From positions 16,452,221 to 16,516,220 of the forward strand of contig OZ038527.1 of NCBI GenBank assembly GCA_964036665.1: a stretch of DNA of 64,000 nt, read 5' to 3'. The notes beneath the pieces were generated by a model. The model made no database searches. It was not told where the DNA came from and saw only the letters and a list, made by a program, of their open reading frames with translations. This DNA comes from Gordius sp. MW1. Its lineage: Eukaryota; Nematomorpha; Gordioida; Gordea; Gordiidae. Within the stretch, counting starts at the first letter, position 1. Each line of letters starts with the position of its first letter. Made by a program: the position numbers and the translations under genes. Shown here piece after piece: positions 22,558 through 37,500 of the stretch.

Positions 22558-25500
22558 GTAGAGCCTTATAAAATTGTTTTTTATTGGCCCAAACCTGGTT
22601 ATATTTAATTTCCCTAAGTCTATTCAGTTTAGAATTCATTTTGGCTTACCCTAACCCAACCTGTTACCTTTTCCAATAGTAGCTATTAGGTTTGTTTTTA
22701 TTTAAATTATAATGAATTTCATTGCTGTTAACTAATGCATTTAAACAATTAATGTTTTGTTTGTTTTTATAAAAAAAAAATTAAATATTTAATTCAAGAA
22801 GATCTGATTAATTAGATTCTTTTAATGAAATTACAATTTTAAATGAATGTTATTTAGATGCTCAGTAATAAATTAAATAATGTGCAGTAAAATTGCTCAG
22901 TATTTTATTAATGTGCCCAGTTAAAATTTCAAATTGCTCAGTAAATTATCTTTATTTAAAATGCTCAGATCTAAATTTGCAATGCTGAGTAATTTAAATT
23001 CATAATTTTTGAAATTAATTTATTTTGTGCTTTTATTTTAATAATATTTTAGGTATACAATTTTTTTATTTGTTAATATATTAACAAAAGAGTCCTCTTC
23101 TAAACAGTATCACTAGTGCATGGCTATTAGTGTTGTAAAAAAGTGAATGGTTTTCTTAGTCGACGTTTAGAAAAAATGACCATAGGTTGTATTCTTGTAA
23201 AGTGAACCTTTAGGCTGTCACAATTTTTATTATAGACCAAAGGCTATTCTGATTTCTTAGTTAACCTTTGGTTTGGTTTAGGTGTTATACGGTGAGTTTG
23301 TCCAATGAATATTTAACACAGAAATTTATATAAAAATTTATTTGGTATATGTGAGAATTATGTCAATCACCAAGATAGGTTGATAAATTAAATTTATTTA
23401 AACTCTTCCTATGACTTCTTAACACATCGATTTTTGTTTAAAGAATTTATCGAGCTCTCTCAAAGGCAATTATGACAAATGTCACCAAGTTAGGTTGACA
23501 AATATAATTTTTATGTTGAAACTAATATTATGTCACCTTGATGCATCGATTTTCCTTAAAAGAAATTATTTAGCTTTATAAACGACAATTATGACAATTA
23601 TCACCAAGTTAGGTTGACAAATTTAAATTTCCTATTTGCAACAATTTTATACACCCTAGCTTACCAATTTTCGTTTAAAGAATTTATTTAGCTCTACAAA
23701 CCACAACTATGACAACTGTCCCCAAAACAAACAAAAATAACTTCTGTCTTTCTTAATCGAACACTTAAAGTCGACTATACAAAACCCTTGTCTTTTTACA
23801 ACATAGGTATAGAGACCTGCACGGGCGGAGGCCCGGCCCGGAAAAGCCCGAGCTCGGGCCTTAAATTGTGAGATTTTAAAATTCCCGGCCGGGCCTATAA
23901 TTAGAAGTAGTAGCCTAAGTAGTCTTTTATTCTGTTTAAAACAATCTATAAAAATTTCAAAAAATTAAGGAATTACAAGTCATTGAATCTGTTAAACATT
24001 AATTCATTACAATTGTGTTTTATAATTTTTGATTGCTATGCAATTTATGGGCTCCGTTGTCCGTCAGTTTGTTGTCCAACTTGTAATTTTTGCATAAATC
24101 CTATGGAGATTTTCAATGGCTGTGGACTTATGCTTCTGTAAAAGACTTTTATTTCGCTTTTGCAAATAGACTAGCTTATGACCGCTGGTTGACTTTAATT
24201 TTTTTGACCTCGCCCGAGCCCAATATCCATTATTTTTTTTTGCCCGACCGATTAGCTTTATACATAAATTTCTTTAGGCAACTTGTCTACGTAGTTGCTA
24301 TATATCGGATTGCGAAACTGACTAAATAATTTTCAGCAAATATGATGACCGTTGCTTACTTTTATTTTATCCCACCCCGGCCAGAGGCCAAATATTATGT
24401 GCGTTTTATTTTTTAATACAAAATTCTACCAAAATCAAGTTTGATTAAATTTCTGCAATCATTAAAATTCCGGGCCGGGCCCGGGCTTTGTTTTTAAAGA
24501 TGCAAAAATACGGGCCCGTGCCGGGCCTTATTTTTTTATTTTAAATTCCGGGCTCGGGCCGGGCCTTAAAAAATTGATTTTGCATGTCTTTACATAGGTA
24601 ACACTTAAAACTTCTATGAATTGACATTTCTGATTCAAATCTCGAGTGAATACTTATTTTATTTTGAAATTAAGTTTCAGTTATTGAGAAGAAAATTTAT
24701 TGGGAAACATTGAAATAAAAAACTGAACAAATGAGCAAATAATTAAGCAAACAATTAAGCGACTGAACATTAAATTATTTACTGAGCAAAAATTAAATTA
24801 AATACTGCGCACAATAATTTGTGGTCATTTTAAATTATGGTTTTTTTTGACTCCTAAAAATTATTTGGACTTAATTTAATTTTTTTAAAGTTTCAAGAAC
24901 TACTTTTCATTAATTTGCACTTGCATATTTAAAAATTTAGGTAAAATTCTACAATTTTGAGCAAACTTATAATAGGCAAGGAGGGAAAACTGGTATTTGA
25001 AAATTTAAATTAAGTACCTGTACAAATAATTTATTTCTTTTAAATGTAGTCAGGGTTAACTGGCTATTAGTCCGATATTCAGGATAATTTAAAGTATTTA
25101 TAATCAACCCAATTAGACTAAATGTAATTTACAGGCATTAATTGCTATGCAATTTATGGGCTCGTTTTTGATTGTCCGTTGTCCGTTACCCTTCAAGTTA
25201 TTGGCGCCAGCTTTGTGATTGTGACCTGGAGGTGTCGGGTTCAAGCTAGGGAGGGGACGAATTTTTTTTAAATTTTTTTAATTAAATTAAAATTTTGTTC
25301 TTGTTAATACCATTGATAATATGACTTTTTGACCGTCCGCTGGCTACTGACCGATGAAATATATTGATTTTCTAAACATAAAACACAACTTTTAATTGCT
25401 ATGCAATTTATGGTATTATTTCATTATCTATATAAATAACATAAAAACTTCTACTATTTTAAAACCAGCATGGTGTGACGGGTTATAGCGCCGGCTTGTA

Positions 25501-28500
25501 AACAGATGCATTTACTGATGTGGGTTCGAATCCCGGAGAGGGCAAAATTTTTATTTATTTTTTTAAATTAAATTAATATATTGTTCCTTTTTATAACATT
25601 GATGATATGACTTTTTGGCCGTCCGCTAAAAAAATGACCATTGGCCAAATAAATCGAACTTTTTTTGTCCGTTTTGAATTGGTTAACATTGATAATTACC
25701 CTATGCCCTCCCCTACAAGGGCCTATGCCTCTATTGATATGGGTCCCTGTGCCCCTACAAAAGGCCTATGCCTCTACTGATGTGGGTTCGAATCCCGGAG
25801 AGGGCAAAATTTTTATTTTTTTTTAAATTAAATTAATATTTTGTTCTTGTTAATACCATTGATAATATGACTTTTTGATCGTCCGCAGGCTACTGACCAA
25901 TGGAAAAAATGACCATTGGCCAAATAAATCGAAATTTTTTTTTGTTTTTAAATTGGTTTACATTGATAATTACCCTATGCCCTCCCCTACAAGGGCCTAT
26001 AACTAATTAACTAATTATTTTGCATTTAATACCCCCCTATAGGCATTCTCGCCTTTTCCCATTTTTCTCGCCCATAAATTGCATAGCAAATATGCTACGT
26101 TTATACGGAGTATAGAAGAGTTCCCCCTTCCCTTCCCCTACTCCCATTCCCCTCTTCCCCTTCCCACGAGGGCCGAAGGCCCGAGTTTTTATATATTTGC
26201 TTTTATCTATATTAAACAACATGTTTTTTAAAAGCTGGTAATATTTAGTTCTTTAATAAATATTAAACATTTCTGATTTTTTTGTCAGTTTTAAGCTATT
26301 GTTTATCTTAATTTCATGTATCATTTAATGGTCTTAATTTATTAAAATTTATTTGAAAAAGTAACCCTAGTGCAAGGTATAAAAATCTTATATCACATTC
26401 AATAATTAAATAGCTTAAAAACATCCAATTGTAATTTGCAAATTTTATTGGCATTTTTGATGCTAATTTGTAGTCCAAATTATATATGACCCTTTTAAAT
26501 TTTTTTTAATATAACATTTGTACAAAAACCCGATATCCAACACAGGTCTACAAAAAAACATCCCTCGATTGAACCTATAATTGTGATCATAGACTTAATG
26601 CCCATTCCATTTTTTTTGAAAAAATGATGCCAGTTTTAGCAGCCATTTGTAACTACTACAACGAGAGAGTCTATTATAACGTTATAATGGTATTATATAT
26701 ACCCTATATTTATTTTAGTAATTCATAATAATTGTTATAACACTTTAAATTTACGCTATATTTAAAAAAGGCAGTGTATAGGCTATTAAAAATTATATGA
26801 TAATAATATTATAAATAAACCCCTAAAATAACACGGTTCACGAGAAAAATCAACAGGCGGAACTGTTTGCAGATCCTGGTAGAGTTTTTTCGGTAAACAC
26901 AAATATGTTTTTAGTTTTTTCCCTATATGTCAAGTTTTTTAAATATCCGCTGTCAAAGTTGCCAACGCCCAACAGCAAATTTAGCGTTTTTAAACTTGCA
27001 AATTAATGGGTAAAAATTTTATTTAATAGATTTAATTCGTAGATAAAGGGGGGGGGCAATGAATTTACAATTTTTTTTCCTAGAATATTTACCTTTTAAA
27101 TCATATACAAAATTAACTTATCTCTATCTTTTTACATTTACAAATTATCCTTGATTTGAGGTTGCCCTCCCTTCTCTTTAACACCAGGACTTAAGTGCGT
27201 GTTGTTGTTTATCAACTCTACTACTATTAGAGCGGCTGTATAAAATTATATCGCGCGCGCACGGGCCGCCCGGCCCGAGCTTGGCTCGGGCAGAATTTAA
27301 TAAAACAATCGGGGCTCGGGTCGGGCCTGATGAGGCTGCCCGACTTAAGGCCCGAGCCCGGCCCGATATGACTAAAGCAAACTAATCTTTTATAAAATAT
27401 GGTTTAAACAAACTCAACTCGATATTAAATAATTATCTTCGTACACCATACACAATATAGCTTCCAAGTCCAAGCTTCAGCTTTTCCCCCTGTCTATAAT
27501 ATTTTGACCTAAATTGCAAATCTTATCCTAGTATTTAAATAAATTCATAATAGTTATTACTTTAGCAAAGGAAATTTTTTAAAAAGTTTTTTTATTTGGA
27601 ACTGTTAGATAAAAAGTATTTTATAAAGTTAGATTTCCAGTATTATTGGCTGAATAAATTGTAGCGAGTGAAAATGAAAATTTTATTTCAAACTTATTCT
27701 AGTTGTAAATTACGATTAATAACAATTTAATGCATTATGTATTTATATGGAAAATAATTTTCAAAAATTTTAAAATCAATTTTTGAAAATTTTTATTTGA
27801 AAAATCGGGTCGGGCTCGGGTCGGGCCAAAAATAAAAAAGTCGTTCGGGCTCGGACCGGGCTCGGGCAAAATAAAAACTGAGACGTCGGGCCGGGCTCGG
27901 GCAAAAAAAATTCATTTTGAAGGGCTCTAACTACTATACTACCACTACATTACTACCTACCACTGCTTTTCATAAATAAATTATGAACTTTGCCCTCCCC
28001 CCCCCCTTTTTGTACCATTGTTTTGCCCACCCCCCTCCTTATAACCCTCTCACTCACCCAGACCCGGGAGGGGGAGAGGGTAAGAAAGGGGGAGGGGCAA
28101 ATCCTGTTGGTGAGCGATAGGGTAATAAGGGGGGGGGGCAAATCTCTATGATTAGTTAATATTTTCTTTAGATCTGTTTGATTAGGGAGAGGAAAAAATT
28201 GATATCTCTTATAGATTTTTTTTTCAACTTTAATGATAAAGATTGCAATTTCCTTCACAAATGTCAATTAATTAAAAGGGCTAAATTTGTTTTTGAAATC
28301 TAAATCACATTTTTAGATTTGTGTATTTTCTATAAAAGCACCCTTTCTTTTGTAATTTTAAGCTTAAATTTATTACAATTTGTAAGTAGAGCCTAGTACT
28401 TATATTTAATAATTGCTATGTACATCATAGCTAGATTATGACTATAAACTAAACAATTAATAAATTGGGCCGGAATATTATTTGTTTTGTTGTTATTGCC

Positions 28501-31500
28501 CATGGTGTAGGCTAAATTGTAAAACGCAAATACACGATTGTACATTGGCAGGAGTGTTGTAAAAATGGCTGGGTCTTGTTTGGTCCACCTTTGGTTTTAG
28601 GCAACGAAACATATATTCTTGTTCGACATCTTAGCTTAGTCCTAATTTGAAAAACATACCTTAACCCCAACCATTTTTATTTTTTACAATTCTAAGTGAC
28701 ACCCCGTATATCTATTCTTAGGTGTAAGAAGCCTACCAGACCGGACATGTTAACTGATTAAATGGAATTTTTAATCGTTTATATCAGGATTTAGGTTCGC
28801 CAGATCATAATCAGGTATCAAAATCTAAAGCCTGCAACAGTATAACGGTCGACGAAAGGATTTCAAAGGTACTAGCTTTTTTAAAAATAAACTCTATATA
28901 TTTATCCCGAACATGATGTAGAGATTGAATAAGTTGCTCAAGAGCAAATGTCCCGAGGACTTGCACGAAGCTAACCAACTCATAAAATCGCTCGTTAAAG
29001 AGGTAATAACTATAATTAAAAACATTAAAACCATTGTAAAAGAAAATCGTTTTTATTGCTTGTCTAGTAGAACTTATACGGATTCAATCCGTCTAGGCTA
29101 ATGATAAAACCAATTTTTTTATAGGTTTTTACTAATACGGACATTTTTTGAACGAATCCATTAGTTTTGATTTACTTGCGTTCGATATAATTTTTGCTCG
29201 TAAATCGTAAGGACGAATTAAAGATTGAAAAGATGGTTGCCCGAAATTCGGAGTTGGAATTTGTGAGCAGTAACGTGCAATTGCTGAGCGAAATGATGTC
29301 CGCTTTTGCAGAGCCGATGGGATCGCAAGAGAGGGAACTCATGAACGTAAATCGCATATATTTATTAGGGCAGTCTGTTATATTTTCAATAAGAATTATT
29401 ATTAGATATTTTTCCTTCATTAGATATTTTTCCTATTCCTTCTTCGAATAGGGCTGAAAGAATTTTTTTTTTTAATTTACAATAATTATTATGTCATAAA
29501 CTTTAGGGGTATAGCAATTAAAAGCAATTTGTTATAATGATATCATAGGAGCTCTACAACACGTGTAGGGACAGGAAAACTCGCCTGTTGACCATGGCTG
29601 AACAAACCAACGAAGACGATGATTTATTGGGTAAGCTGCAATTCTTATAATTTATTTTACTATAGTAGTTTGAATTTTTAAAATTCGATAAATTTAAATT
29701 TACTCATTGGCCCGATGCCAGCTTATTAATTTAATATATTTTAGCATATAACATACATAATTATTTGGAAATAAACTTCTATTGGGAAGTAAAAAAAAAT
29801 TAATTAAAAATTAAAAAATCCTTTTTTTTGAAGTTTCATTAAGTGAGTGAGCTAAAAAGTACAGACTCAGCAATAATTAGCTAGCATACCAACGAGCAAT
29901 TTAATAAGAAGAGCAAAATTTCTTTATTGTCTGATTATATTTTGTCAACTTGATTACTTTAATACACATCCAGTTAAATAGTGTTTTCTTTTGTGCAATA
30001 AACACGGCAATTTAGCCGAAATTGTTAGGGTCCACGAAGAATTGACCAACTGTATGGGGCAATATAAATTGCTTATTGCGACGCAAAAATTATCTAAGCC
30101 ATCTGAAGGCGATCTCCTTGAAGATCGAAATTATGAATTAGTAGCCCCCGACATTGCCCGTATGTCATTGCTGGACGACAGCAAAAACATTGGTAAACTC
30201 TTTTTTTTAATATTTAATTGTTATGATAGTTTGAAAATATGTGAAATTTTACCACTGGGCTTTATCAATATAGTAGTCTCTCTCTAGCCAATTTTTCTGG
30301 ATCAAGGAACGTCTTAAAAATCAATGAATTTATTTATTTCATAAAATTTACTATTAAGACTTATTCACCTCGAATTGACCGAAATTGTGATGTGAGACAG
30401 GTATTAAAAATTTATATTGTCATTGTTTTATTTTGTGTCATAGATCAAACCTTAGTGTTTTAATAGTGTTTTGCTTTCTAAGTCCGAACTTATATTAACT
30501 TTATGCACTTTTCATCACGTGAATCTCGCTCTAAATTCCCGTATGTCAATTTGTTCAATTTAGTTAATCAAATAAAAATCTTATTTGCACCCTATTTCTT
30601 TAACACACCATTTAATGCCCAAAATGCTGGCTCCACACCACGTGACGCTCACTATGCTTATCTTAAATGTTCGGTAGCTAAATGAATTTATTGGTTGCGA
30701 AATAAGTTATTCGAAAATCTTAGTCTTTCTATTCTAAACAACTAATAAATCTTCGTTCATAACATTATTAATAATGTGCCAAAGTTTATTCTTTCTGAAA
30801 AATGAAATACCCCCACCCCCCTCTGTCAATGAGCTGCAGGCTGAAAATAGTCTTTTTTTGTTGTTGTTTGCAAACAGCAGAATTTCTCACTGGAATCATT
30901 TTTATTTATTACAACAAAAATTATCCCCCTTCCTCCATCCCTTCAAAAGGCCCATTCATTGCATTAAAATCGCTATTTACTCAAACATTTTGAATTAGCG
31001 CTTCTAAATTTCATATGCACGCTACATGAGATGACTTTATTTCTATAATATAAATCCTAACATAGCTTCCGATGAACCCTGACATAGCATGGTAAATGTT
31101 CTATCAAAAAAATTTTAGGGTAGAGGGTTTAAGAAACAAAATTTTCTTAATTTCAGGTTCTATATGAATATTGAATTTCTGTCCCTATCGTTAGATGACC
31201 TTCGCGAGGTATTTGGCGTCATCCCGAATTCCCCTTCATCATATCCAAACACGTCTTCAGCCCCGCAAGGAGTTACGTCTAGGGGGGAAATGCCTCAAGC
31301 GCAGATCAAAGATTTTGCGAGATCAACTCCGGTTCCCTTGACTCTTACACCAGCCCCCAGTCAGAAATTTAGTGATCATTCCATAATAGACGATTCCACA
31401 CTACTAGATCCCCGAGACATATCTAGTAAGTTTTTAGTTTTAAGGACCATAAATTTTCTTTTTTACTATATAGTTATTTCGTTCCCTAAAAATGGTTTTC

Positions 31501-34500
31501 AGGTTTAAACGACGGGTTCGTTTTAGTTATTAGACAAAAATAAGAATTTATCGCCCCTGGTAGTTGGTCAAAATAAAATTGGTGTGAAGGAAATTAGTAG
31601 AACACTTAGATACAATTGCATTGCGTTATCAAATTATTTATGCAACAGCGACATTATTTCTGTTTTGATAGCATTCATTAAAACCAACAATTTTCTTCTA
31701 GTTTGGTGGATGCGATTCTAGGTTTTGGCATTTTTGGCGATTAAATTACGCCAGCGATCTAGATCTTCTTAATGTCATAACTGGTTTAACTTATAAATTC
31801 ATTCAGTGTTAATAAACTTATTATCAATTCCTTTTACTGCTCCAAGTTTGCTCATCTCCAAATGCATCGACATCCAACATTCCTCTTAATCAAGAATTGA
31901 TTGCGGACCTGATGTCTTTGGAATCAACGCCATCTTATCCTACCCTAAACAATTCAACATGGGTAATTAATAACAGCTCTTTATTATTAAGTAAGGCGTG
32001 TAGTCCGCCGTATTTTAGGCATAGATTGACAAACTAAAAGCTATTCATTTTGTTGGATAAATCAAAGGTAAACTTACGTATGGAGAGGTAATTTTTGGTG
32101 ATGTTCTAATCAATCCTTTTTCCAAAACTTTTGCAATTTTTATTGCACAAGCGCTCATATTGAAAACACTTGATTTAAAATGGCGGCCTTAGGTACTTAA
32201 TATATTCTAATGCAAAAATCGGTTGTTCGCTAATCTATTTTATTACTACTACTTAAGTATCTTATATTGCTGGGAGAAGGAAATTTTTAGATAAGTTGCT
32301 TTAAGGTTTGCATATTTTATCATTTCAAATAGGTCATTCTTAATTTATTGAGTAATTGATCTGCAAAAAGTCTATAATATGGTTGGGTCTATTTATCAAT
32401 TTATTAATTTATTTAATTAAATAGAATGTGTGAGTTGTATTTACTCTAAGAAAAATAAACACTTAACCTAACGACATATCTCTTATAAGCAAATACAAGT
32501 TTATAGAATAACTTTGTAGTCAATTGGATTAAGCAACAATTAATTGTTAATTTAGAACTCAATAATGAGCATTTAAGAGGTTTATTGCATTTTTAACAAA
32601 TTACACAATTATTTTATTGCACATGTTATTCAAATAATGCTTCTTATCGTCTTCCAATATCTAATTTGATATCCTTTGCCATAATCTTGTTTTTGATTAA
32701 TCGTTGCTTAGCTGTGGTTCCTTTTGATACTATGCCGTAAATTATTTTGGCAATTAAAATAATATATATTGCCTCAAAACTTCTTGGCCTGTTGTTTTTT
32801 ATAAAAACCCAGGCATTCTTAATTAATCTCTATCGTCAAAATCAAAAATTTACTCGTCAACTGCTAAACAATCTATCGTTATTTTTTATCTTGTTTAATC
32901 ATTTGATCTTTTGGTTTTTCACATATGGGGGAAGGATTGTATACAGTCAACAAGATTAACAAATATATTTCTAACAATAACATTTTAAACATTTCTATCT
33001 TAAAAACTATTTAGACCAACCCCAAAACGCTCAAAAACCAGTTAACCCCTTCTATGATACCGCACCAAATACGAGAACTTGCCACCGGTATAGTGTTTTT
33101 TGATTTAAAAGTCCAAATAAGTACATATATAATTTTTATAAGCACTAAGGTGTGTTTATTTAAGAGTTTAAACAATGGGACAATTTTACCCCTAATTATA
33201 TACAGTCGAAACTTCTTAATCGCAAATCGGATTATCGCGAAAATCTTTTAATCCGCGAAGTTAACCGCCATTTTGTTTTTTTAACGATAATATTAACAAA
33301 AACATCGTTTATTGACAAATCGCTTAATAGTACAATATGGGATATTCACAAACATTTTCGAGTCCTTATATTATTCAGATAATTATATAAAATATCATTT
33401 TATTGCGAAGCGTAAGAAATGAATATTTAATATAATGTACATATACTTTTATTTCCATCGTTTAATCGCGAATTTTTTTCAGGCGTTGCAATTAAACGGT
33501 TTTGTTTGACTGTACAAAACTTTGGATATTAGTAGCATTAATCGTTGGTGATGTGACCTCGTTTCATTGAGAACGCTCAGACTTGAAAATTAGTTTGAAG
33601 TCATTCTTATTAATGTTTTGCGATATTTTGACGTCTATTTCTATATATTTTTATTATCGTTGGTTTTTGTCGATAAAACTGCCATTTTTAACGCCAGGTT
33701 TTATCGTGCTATTTCATTTAGATGCATCAAATCTAAATATATAAAAAGTTATTATAGTTAATTTTAAGTTAAATGGTCCTAAAAAAATTAACTTAGTTAA
33801 ATGTTTTCATATTTTAAATCATGCTTCAGCTCCTTAAATGTTTTTTAATAAAAAATTATATATAGAAAATATTTATTTGATACAAAAACAACACAAGTGG
33901 TAAATAAAGTGAAATACCTCCTTATAAAATTGCCTAATTAATCCTTGGTTAACATATTTTTATTTGGGTTGATATTATATTTTCATTTGATTTTAAAATT
34001 TGATATACACTGTAGTAAAAGTAGGCAAGTTGTTTGTTTTAAATAGAACTAATACTGATTGATTGACGTTGAACTAGAATCCTCCAAAATGGATTTTTCC
34101 AATCCAACACGAAAACACTTTCAATTGTTTCAACCCCAACCCAGTTCAATATTTTTTCTTTTAAAATCCGATCTTTTTAAAATTTCAGGCCGGCGTTTGG
34201 TTACCATGTGCAGGACTCTTCTTTGAACTAAATAAATAATTGCAAAAAAGAGAACTTTTTTGTTTTCTTAAAAATATGAATTAATCGTTGAGTTGAGTAT
34301 GAACTAGCAATTTTTAAATAGGTAAGTCAGAGTAAGCTTTTATCTTTTTGCCCCGACTGAATAGAGTACTCTAGCGTGTAGCAATATTTTGCTTTGATTG
34401 AGCCATTTTTATATGGGCAAACCAGGAATGCCAGAAAAACTAAGAAATGGTTAATATTAATTTATAACGGCAGAAAATAGAAAAAGCATTAATATTAGAT

Positions 34501-37500
34501 AAAAATTAATAATTATAAAAACAGATTGGCAGTATAAGCTAAATTATAATATTAAAATATAACATTCATCATAGATCGGCCCCTGTTTTTATAATATCTA
34601 AACTAGAATCGTTTTAGACCTTATATCAATATTACATTAGTTTTATGTTTTTAACATTGGCTCAGGAGATAAAAAAGGGTCGCCAAAAATACCGTTAAAA
34701 ACCAAGCCCGTGTCACGTCCCCTATCTTCTCTCAAAGATTTGGACGATCTGACACAATTGGCGATGAGCAAAAGTTTAACCGACATCAAGTCTAACCCCC
34801 AAACGTGAGAAATTTTAAATAATTGATTGACTTCGATCACTTTGGCTAACAGGGATGCAAGGAACCTAATTTGAGAATTCTTATACGTTTAACGAAATAA
34901 TCATCAAAATCATAAAAAGATCCAAAATTTTAACTTTGAATTTTATATGCAATGTATTTTACCTTTATAAAGTGCTATTTTAAATAATTTTTCTTATTCG
35001 TTAATGTTATAAATCTAGCTAAGCTTGTTTAGCTCATATATCGATTCGTTCGTTACGTGTGTAAATTTCGTTTTGATGCTTTTTTACGTGAAAATATGTT
35101 TTTCAGCTCGACTCTGACTTAACTGGCCGGACGATACGGACCATAAATGACGTGGCAGATGTCTTATTAAATAATAGTTTTTTTGTTGTTGTTGTTGTCT
35201 GTACCTATTAATGGCTAAGATATGACGTTAAATTATTTTATAGAAACAAGCTTTCTATATATTTCAAATGCTAAAATAGGGCTAAGCAAAATTAGGCCGG
35301 CCTTAAATATAAAAGAAAAATATTAATGAGCTGCCTGTTTTATTGTAAGTTATGTACCTGGGCGCAGCTGAGATTTATAATAAGGTCAAAGGTTAAATAA
35401 ATATATGATTCTATAATACAAATTTGAGGTTGGACATAATATCATATTGAATTGATAATATTTATAATAAATATGGGGTTTTTCCACTTCTTTGTATTCG
35501 TTCATGGACATGATAATGATTAATACGATCTTGTATATATATATATAGAACACGCTTTTGCAATTTTTATTTTTAGACCGGTCGTTCCATCTACCACCAC
35601 TAACATGTTAAACGATGAAGGATGTTGCCTCGATACACTTACAGAACCAGTTGAACACAAAGATAAAGCTACGTCAGGGGAAAATGCAACGCAAATTAAT
35701 GAGAACATATCTATCCCCAAAACGGAGAGCAAGCCTTCGACCGTTGAAATGTTTAGAGAACTACGCATCCCTTTGAACGAGCTATTGCCAGAGGGTATGT
35801 TGGTTTACAAGACTCCTTTGCCTTTTATATTGTTTAATTAGAACAACCATTTTTTATTACAGTAATTTTACATATATCTTTGAATATCCCGAAGCCATTT
35901 GAAGCCATCTAATAGGAAATAGGATTGAGAAATTAATGAATTAAACTTTACGTGAAATAAGCTAAATATTCCTCTGTTTGGGTTGATGCAATACTAATGG
36001 GTCTGTCAGCTTAAAATATTTTCACCCATTTATATTTTGCGCAGTTGGATACTCCCCGTCCACGTTGTATGACGAGCACAACTTCAAGATATTGATGTGC
36101 AAAACCGCAAACGTCTCCTTCTCCGGTTCCAAAGTTTTCACCCTAACTCTAATAAACACCAACACCCTACCCATCACCGATATTCATTTTACCGTCCAAA
36201 GCGTTGATGTAAATCACTGTGAAAATATGCATTAAACACATATTGACAAAAATTAAGCGGGATGTTGTTAAGTGAAAAAAATTTTAGTGTTGCCTTTTGG
36301 TTATAAATTAAATTTAAGGCAATTTACTTATATGAATCTTCGATCTCTCTTATTAGTAAAAGTTAGCTGAAGTTTGCTGCTTTGTAATATTATCTGAGAA
36401 ATTATTCAAAGTCCATAAGATCCCACAGATTGGCTGAAGTCGGCACCTCCTAGGATCGTATCATATTTTTCTTTCATCCAAATAAGTATTTACGAACAAT
36501 TTAAAATAAGGAAATTTTGAGGAATACCAACACCTTTATATTTTATAACCCCTACTTTAGACATTGCCATTTAATATTTCGAAACATATTTTTTAACAAT
36601 TTTCATAATGTGATTAAAATTTGCACTGCGATTTTTTTTTGCCACAGCCCTGCCTCTCAAAAATTGAGCGAGGAATGATAAATAATATTGCGGCCTTCAA
36701 TCCGTTACTGCCTCCTCCCTTCCATATAGTGGTGCTGTACGTTTACAAACCCGACGATGTTAGTACACTTTATTTTTTTGCTCTAAATTTTATACGTTAG
36801 ACAAGCTCCTTGAGTTAATGAAAGAGTGAAATTTAAGGGGACACATTCACTAAATGTAATTAATTTGTTGTTTTTTTATTGTTATTTTATTTTAGATATT
36901 TAGTTCTGTAATGATTTCATCAATTGCTAGGGTTTTTAAATATGTTTTATGGAGTGAAAAATTAAATAAAGCCTCGAGCCTTATATAACGCTAATGTGCC
37001 AAACTATTGCGCAATTTTAAATTAACACGGTAGCTAATAATTTTTTCAAAGTGTAAAAAAATTTTAGCCACTATTATAATCTTAATCCTAATTTAAAAGA
37101 TATTAGCAACATATGATAATTTTAATAACAACATACGCAGTTATTAATTGATAAAAAGTAGTAATATAAATTAAATAGTGATTCATTATACACTGAAGCA
37201 TTATTAAATCTTAAATTTTTAGTTATTTATGTATTATAAATATTAATCTAGGTATTGTTGCACATAAGTAATCAAAAAAATTGAAAAAAAAACACAAAGA
37301 ACATAGCTGACAATTTTGCATGTGATGCTTTTTTAAATAAATTCGAATAACTTTGATCAGTGTAAGGATCGTTATTGAATTTTTATTTTTATGTTTGTTC
37401 GTTGAATTTTTTTAGGCCTGGAATTTGCAGACAAGATTTTTAGTGCGGTATGTATTGAATTCCAAACCTATAGAATCCTCAATAATTTTAAATAATATAT

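Noticed and set aside
30503..30998. Short open frames in a GGA intron
   Set aside because: No domain likeness, no good splice sites in phase, composition like the surrounding intron.
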